Shown here: in pieces, positions 14,581 to 18,360 of the stretch
How positions within the stretch are numbered: the stretch's first letter is position 1
How the letters are laid out: the number at the start of each line of letters is the position of its first letter
Origin: DASUCS01 sp036275935
GTDB taxonomy: Bacteria; Actinomycetota; Acidimicrobiia; Acidimicrobiales; JACDCH01
DNA: 18,360 nt
Reading direction: 5' to 3'
Assembly: GCA_036275935.1 (NCBI GenBank)
Contig: DASUCS010000161.1
Coordinates: 1-18,360, forward strand
The notes under the pieces: model-generated
Told to the model about the DNA's origin: nothing
Databases searched by the model: none
Seen by the model: the letters and a program-made list of their open reading frames with translations, nothing else
Position numbers and translations under genes: made by a program

Positions 14581-15557
14581 CCGACCGCCTCGCGCCGACC
14601 ACTTGCCGCGGACCGATACGCAGCTTCGACCACCGCGATCGCCGCGCGTCCGTCGGCTGCCGTCACTGATGGATCGCGTTCGCCGCGCACGGCGGCGAGG
14701 AACTCGTCGAGCGGCGAGCCCGAACCTGCCGGGAGCTCGACGCGCTCACGCTCGCCGTCGACAGGGAACACCGTCAGCGGCGTGCCGCCGTCGAGGTGCA
14801 CTGTGCCGTCCGTGCCGATCAGAGTGAGCTGATGGTCCGGACCCGGACGCGACGACCAGCTCGCGTGGATGGTGCCGATCGCTCCGCCGCTCAGTCGCAC
14901 GACGAGCTGTGCGTCGGTCTCGACGTCACCCGCCCGGCCGTTGAGCTCGGCCGCCACCGACACGATGTCGTCACCGGTGACGTAGCGGACGAGATCGATG
15001 ACGTGCACACCGAGATCGACGAGGCAGCCGCCGCCCGAGCGCGCCCGCTCGAAGAACCAATCGGCGTTCGGGGCCCATGCCTGGGGACCGCCGTGACCGA
15101 AGGCGGCGCGAACACCGGTGACGTCACCGATCCGCCCTTCGGTGACGACGTCGTGGGCCGCGACGAACGGTGCCGCGAAGCGTGTGTTCTGGAACGGCGT
15201 CAGCACGACGCCGTTTGCGGTTGCCGCGGCGATCATGTCGTCCGCGTCGGCAACTGTGCACGCGATCGGCTTGTCGACGAGCACGTGCTTGCCTGCCGTG
15301 GCAGCGGTAACGGCGACATCACGGTGTTGTGCGTTGGGCGTCGTCACGAGCACCGCGTCCACTTCGCCGTCGACCACGGCGTCGGTCCACGCGTCGACCA
15401 CTCGACCGCTCCCCCAACGCTCGCATGTCGCCTCGGCCGAGCTGCGACTGCGGCTGGCGAACACGGTGACCTCGACGCCGGCGGCCCGCAACAGCGGCAG
15501 ATGGATGTGGTTGGCCGCCGTGCCACACCCGACGACCGCGAATCGAATCGTCGTCAC
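14577..15557 (-). CDS. Gfo/Idh/MocA family NAD(P)-dependent oxidoreductase
   Basis: A 326-residue dehydrogenase with a Rossmann N-terminus (IRFAVVGCGTAA, dinucleotide loop Gly10-Cys-Gly12) and a GFO_IDH_MocA C-terminal domain. The family's EKP motif appears as VDKP (Asp95-Lys96-Pro97). The substrate-binding motif is CLVDLGVHVIDL with Asp181, His185 and Asp188. Such enzymes oxidise or reduce hydroxyl groups of sugars, inositols and related polyols. GTG 15557 overlaps the aminotransferase stop by 4 bp (GTGA); the frame continues upstream to 15812 but that part is an aminotransferase shadow. Pairing with a DegT aminotransferase is the classic arrangement for making an amino group from a hydroxyl via a keto intermediate. 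The substrate is not identifiable. Confidence 0.9.
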   Translation of the reverse strand: MTTIRFAVVGCGTAANHIHLPLLRAAGVEVTVFASRSRSSAEATCERWGSGRVVDAWTDAVVDGEVDAVLVTTPNAQHRDVAVTAATAGKHVLVDKPIACTVADADDMIAAATANGVVLTPFQNTRFAAPFVAAHDVVTEGRIGDVTGVRAAFGHGGPQAWAPNADWFFERARSGGGCLVDLGVHVIDLVRYVTGDDIVSVAAELNGRAGDVETDAQLVVRLSGGAIGTIHASWSSRPGPDHQLTLIGTDGTVHLDGGTPLTVFPVDGERERVELPAGSGSPLDEFLAAVRGERDPSVTAADGRAAIAVVEAAYRSAASGRREAVG

Positions 15558-16795
15558 GTGAGGAGCTTGTCGGCAACCGCTCGCACCGACGCGGCAACGT
15601 GGTCGCAGTCTGCCTCCGAGTAGGCGACTCCGATCGGCACGATCACCGACCGCGCCACGAGGGCCTCGGTCTGCGGGCACAACCCTTCGAAGTAGGTGCG
15701 ATCCGTGGGATGCTCCGCGCAGTTCCAGGGTCCCCCTCGGCCGGAGGGCGTTCGGCGCTCGAGGATCGAGGGAGTGAGGTACACCGGGCGACCGCGGTAC
15801 ATCTGCGCGCACGGCACACCCTCGTCACGGAGCGCAGCCGCGAACTTCTTGGCCGTTGTCACGTCGGGCAGGAACCAGGTGATGCTCGACGAGCCGTCGC
15901 CCTGCGGATCGGGACGCCGGCGGCGTACGAGCCCCGGGACGTCACCGAGGGCATCGAGGATGCGTGACTTGTTGGCTCGCAGCGCGCCGAGCACCGCCGG
16001 CAGCCGTCCGAGCTGCACGCCCGCCACCGCGCCGGCGAGCTCGCCCATTCGCAAGTTCTCTCCGGCGAACGACTCGGTGAGCTCATCGCCGCGGGTGCTC
16101 ATGTAGCTCGTCACGAATTGGCCGCCCTGGTCGGAGTAGCGCGTCGCGCGCAGGTAGAGCGCCTCGTCGTTCGTCACCACCAACCCACCTTCGCCAGCGG
16201 TGATGTTCTTCTCCTGTTGCAGCGAGAACGCACCGAGCGCGCCGATCGTCCCGAGTGCTTGGCCGCGATACGTCGCTCCCATCGCCTGTGCGGTGTCCTC
16301 GATGACGGGCACGCCGCGGGCGTTGGTCACAGCCATGATCGCATCGAGATCGCAAGCGACGTTCTCGAGGTGCACCGCAATCACTGCGGCTGTCCGGTCG
16401 GTGATGCAGTCGTCGAGGGCACTCGGATCGAGACCGAGCGTGTCGTCGACCTCGGCGAAGACCGGTACCGCGCCGGCGGCGATCACAGCATTGGCCGTGG
16501 CGATGAACGTGAACGCCGGCACGACCACTTCGTCACCGCAACCGACACCGAGCGCGGCGAGCGCACAGCGCAACGACGCCGTACCGTTGGCGACTGCGAC
16601 TGCATATCGGCAGCCGAACGCGTCGCACGCGGCGTGCTCGAAGTCGGCGACGGTGCCCGTCGCGACGTCGCCCTTGTACCTGAAGAGCGAGCGGCTCTCG
16701 ACGACGCGTCGGACGGCGTCAGCCTCTTCCTCCCCCAACCACGCCGAGCCCTTCGAGAAGTCGAGCGGCACCGCGTCGCAGTCTAGGTTCGGCAT
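15554..16795 (-). CDS. DegT/DnrJ/EryC1/StrS-type PLP aminotransferase
   Basis: A 413-residue fold-type I sugar or cyclitol aminotransferase. Visible motifs: VANGTASLRCAL phosphate-binding loop (69-80), VPAFTFIATANAV (92-104), PVIEDTAQAMGA with Asp167 contacting the PLP ring nitrogen, and the Schiff-base lysine Lys196 in FSLQQEKNITAGEGG. The C-terminal domain (about 250-413) includes WFLPDV and VPIGVAY segments. It transfers an amino group to a keto-sugar-like substrate, presumably supplied by the oxidoreductase encoded next. It is the first gene of the minus-strand cassette; its ATG (16795-16793) overlaps the ATG of the divergent KARI-like gene in a CATG palindrome, so any promoter must lie inside that gene. 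Only a weak AGGA about 11 nt upstream is seen. Confidence 0.92.
   Translation of the reverse strand: MPNLDCDAVPLDFSKGSAWLGEEEADAVRRVVESRSLFRYKGDVATGTVADFEHAACDAFGCRYAVAVANGTASLRCALAALGVGCGDEVVVPAFTFIATANAVIAAGAVPVFAEVDDTLGLDPSALDDCITDRTAAVIAVHLENVACDLDAIMAVTNARGVPVIEDTAQAMGATYRGQALGTIGALGAFSLQQEKNITAGEGGLVVTNDEALYLRATRYSDQGGQFVTSYMSTRGDELTESFAGENLRMGELAGAVAGVQLGRLPAVLGALRANKSRILDALGDVPGLVRRRRPDPQGDGSSSITWFLPDVTTAKKFAAALRDEGVPCAQMYRGRPVYLTPSILERRTPSGRGGPWNCAEHPTDRTYFEGLCPQTEALVARSVIVPIGVAYSEADCDHVAASVRAVADKLLT
16784..16789 (+). promoter_or_regulatory. Candidate -10 box for the KARI-like gene, inside the divergent coding region
   Basis: TAGGTT (TANNNT) ends 7 nt before the GTG at 16797, the leaderless spacing, while the in-frame ATG at 16794 is only 4 nt away. 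This favours GTG 16797 as first codon. The box overlaps codons 3-4 of the aminotransferase gene. Confidence 0.4.
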
Positions 16796-17771
16796 GGTGA
16801 GCGAGATCCTGTACGACAGCGATGGCGACCTCGGGGCGCTCGAGGGTCAGCGGGTCGCGGTGGTGGGTTACGGCAACCAGGGGCGGTCGTGGGCGCTGAA
16901 CCTGCGCGACTCCGGGCTCGACGTGGCCGTGTGCGTGCGCGCCGACGACACGCGTCAGGCGGCAGAAGCCGACGGGTTCGCCACGAACGACGTCGAGTCC
17001 GCGGGCGAGGCGGACGTGGTGTGCCTGCTCGTTCCCGACGACGTCATCCCCATGTTGCCGATCACGCCGCACGCCGACTCGCTGGTGATCGTCGCATCGG
17101 GCTACACGTTGGCGTTCGAGCGGCTCGATCCGCCGGGCGATGCCGGCATGGTCGCGCCCCGCATGCTCGGACCCGAGGTGCGGCGTTGCTACGAGGAAGG
17201 TGTCGGCTTCATCACCGCGGTCGGCGTGCAGAAGGACAGCACCGGCACCGCGCTCGCCCGCACGCTGGCCATCGCCAAGGGCATCGGTGGGCTGCGTCAG
17301 GGCGCGTTGCCGTTGACGCCGATGCAAGAAGCCGTACTGGACCTCGCCGTCGAGCAGGCGCTCTCGCCGATGTTGCGACGGGTGAACGAATCGTTCATCG
17401 GCGTGATGCTCGAGCACGGGATCCCCATCGAGGCGATCCTCACCGAGTTGTTCCTGTCGGGCGAGGTGGAGCGGACCTATCGACTCGTGCGACTCGAAGG
17501 CGGAGCCGCCCAGACGTTGCACCACTCGCCGACGAGCCAGTACGGACAGCTCTCGCGAATCGGCCGGTACGACCATCTCGACGTCACGACGACCATGCGC
17601 GAGCTCGTCGACGACATCACGTCCGGCCGGTTCGCGGACGAATGGGACGCCGAGCGCGACGCCGGCTATCCGAAGCTCGACGCATTGCGCGCAAAGGCGC
17701 TCGCCCCCGAGATCCTCGCCTTCGAAGAGGACCTACGTCTGAAGCTCGGCGAACGAGCCGTTCGGCGGTGA
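16794..17771 (+). CDS. Ketol-acid reductoisomerase (IlvC)-like protein, divergent
   Basis: A 325-residue protein (324 if GTG 16797 is used) colinear with class I KARI. The N-terminus ILYDSDGDLGALEGQRVAVVGYGNQGRSWALNLRDSG (GYGNQG NADPH loop) is KARI-like, as are MVAPRMLGPEVRR, AIAKGIGG and the metal segment MQEAVLDLAVEQ, aligning with the DLFGEQ of IlvC and retaining the Asp and Glu ligands. SPTSQYG matches the substrate-serine segment near the end. Two catalytic features differ: AHG(F/L)N is ASGYT (His to Ser), and APKGPG is APRMLG (Lys to Arg). A paralogue that reduces something other than acetolactate is likely. No other ilv genes are adjacent. It is divergent from the aminotransferase with overlapping start codons, suggesting shared control. 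Confidence 0.82.
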   Translation: MVSEILYDSDGDLGALEGQRVAVVGYGNQGRSWALNLRDSGLDVAVCVRADDTRQAAEADGFATNDVESAGEADVVCLLVPDDVIPMLPITPHADSLVIVASGYTLAFERLDPPGDAGMVAPRMLGPEVRRCYEEGVGFITAVGVQKDSTGTALARTLAIAKGIGGLRQGALPLTPMQEAVLDLAVEQALSPMLRRVNESFIGVMLEHGIPIEAILTELFLSGEVERTYRLVRLEGGAAQTLHHSPTSQYGQLSRIGRYDHLDVTTTMRELVDDITSGRFADEWDAERDAGYPKLDALRAKALAPEILAFEEDLRLKLGERAVRR

Positions 17772-17786
17772 GGCGAGTTCAGCCGA
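17762..17786. terminator. Hairpin at the convergent KARI-like / hotdog-protein ends
   Basis: TCGGC (17762-17766) pairs with GCCGA (17782-17786), and TGA (17769-17771) with TCA (17779-17781), leaving a GG bulge and a 7-nt loop. The two pairing triplets are the actual stop codons of the two genes. No T-tract. Confidence 0.4.
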
Positions 17787-18360
17787 CCTGTCGCGGCGCG
17801 TAGATCGCAGTGTGGGCGACGCGGGCGGCGACGGCGCCGTCCGCGAGTATGCCGACGTCGAGAGTCACGAACCGGTGGCCCTTGTGCTCCCACTCGTTCG
17901 AGACCGTGGACCGGGTCTGCACCGTCTGACCGTCCCGCACGACGCGGAAGTGCTGGGTCACCGATTCGACGTGGATCCAGGGTCCGAGCCGCACGTTGCC
18001 GGACAGGACGTAGTTCGCATCGCGGAGCAGCCACCCGGGATGGGCGACACCCTCCGTCCGGTAGAGCTCGGCGGTCTCCCGTACGTCGTCGAGGTACTCG
18101 CCGGCCCGATCGACGTGGAAGCCGTGAGGAGCGAGCCCGAACGCGGTCCCGACCGCCAACGAGACCGGCGACGCCGGCGGGGGCTCGTCCGCCTGCGCGA
18201 CGTCGTCCCACTGCGTGGCATCCGGTGGCTCGGGCGCGCTCACCGGAAGCACCGCCGTGGCGGACGCACAGCGTTCGTCCAGTGAGTTCCGGAGTTCCAG
18301 GTCCGCGTGGAGTCCGCTGGCGTCCTCGCGAACTTCATTGACCACGACGCGCACGCGATC
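17779..18360 (-). CDS. Double-hotdog MaoC-like acyl dehydratase/thioesterase-type protein (5' partial)
   Basis: The C-terminal 193 or so residues of a longer protein; the frame runs through the right edge, so GTG 18354 is not the true start. The visible N-terminal strand region (VRVVVNEVREDASGLHADLELRNSLDERCASATAVL) looks like the last strands of a first hotdog domain. After a Pro-rich linker, a second hotdog starts near AGEYLDDVRETAELYRTEGVAHPGWLLR, continues through GPWIHVESVTQHFRVVRDG and ends EHKGHRFVTLDVGILADGAVAARVAHTAIYAP. The Asp...His helix-region layout (EYLDD...AHPGWLLR) resembles MaoC-type hydratases acting on acyl-CoA. There is no link to the adjacent KARI-like gene beyond the convergent arrangement. 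Exact reaction unknown. Confidence 0.72.
   Translation of the reverse strand, partial: DRVRVVVNEVREDASGLHADLELRNSLDERCASATAVLPVSAPEPPDATQWDDVAQADEPPPASPVSLAVGTAFGLAPHGFHVDRAGEYLDDVRETAELYRTEGVAHPGWLLRDANYVLSGNVRLGPWIHVESVTQHFRVVRDGQTVQTRSTVSNEWEHKGHRFVTLDVGILADGAVAARVAHTAIYAPRQVG

Noticed and set aside
16200..16793. Upstream extension of the KARI-like frame
   Set aside because: It is antisense to the aminotransferase and low in family similarity; KARI homology begins at about 16794-16800.

Overview
The window is about 18.4 kb of very GC-rich, gene-dense DNA. It reads as a chromosomal segment of a high-GC actinobacterium, probably of the Acidimicrobiia/Ilumatobacter type; this is inferred from style and protein families, without a marker gene. 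Pointers are many GTG starts, 4-bp ATGA/GTGA overlaps, TANNNT boxes 6-8 nt before start codons (leaderless-type promoters), a mycothiol-dependent isomerase-family protein, a Flp-type pilin and an orphan CoxL-like subunit. I support 19 protein genes, two of them cut by the window edges. I see no rRNA, tRNA, CRISPR array, transposase or phage gene. No gene-free stretch exceeds 300 bases; the longest is about 240-260 bases at 7608-7862, upstream of the pilin gene.

Left region (1-6083, + strand): a tight operon of hydantoinase B (5' end missing), hydantoinase A, a gluconate-2-dehydrogenase subunit-3-like small protein and a GMC flavoprotein with a four-cysteine cluster. The inferred logic is oxidation of an alcohol by the two-subunit dehydrogenase coupled to an ATP-dependent HyuAB enzyme, either lactam/hydantoin hydrolysis or acetone/acetophenone-carboxylase-like chemistry. 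The substrate is unknown.

Middle region (6145-13447): small single-gene or two-gene units. A DinB/maleylpyruvate-isomerase-like protein and a VOC protein (+) meet a 96-residue unknown protein (-). A Flp pilin with a potentially structured leader (+) meets a cupin-lipoprotein pair (-); the lipoprotein carries a Thr-rich linker and an M23-like domain. A CPA1-type cation/proton antiporter (+) meets a 99-residue unknown protein (-). Then come an orphan molybdenum hydroxylase large subunit and a GlsB/YeaQ-type membrane protein coupled by ATGA (+).

Right region (13459-18360): a translationally coupled minus-strand cassette reads DegT-type aminotransferase, Gfo/Idh/MocA oxidoreductase, then a ceramidase-like zinc amidase homologue that lacks the usual nucleophile serine. 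It is divergent from, and overlaps at the start codon with, a ketol-acid reductoisomerase-like gene whose catalytic His and Lys positions appear changed. The window ends in a 5'-truncated double-hotdog (MaoC-like) gene on the minus strand. The aminotransferase, oxidoreductase, amidase and KARI-like set is the best candidate here for an uncharacterised small-molecule pathway.

The window has five convergent gene pairs, all separated by only 3-17 nt. At each one an inverted repeat spans the two stop codons, suggesting compact shared bidirectional terminators.
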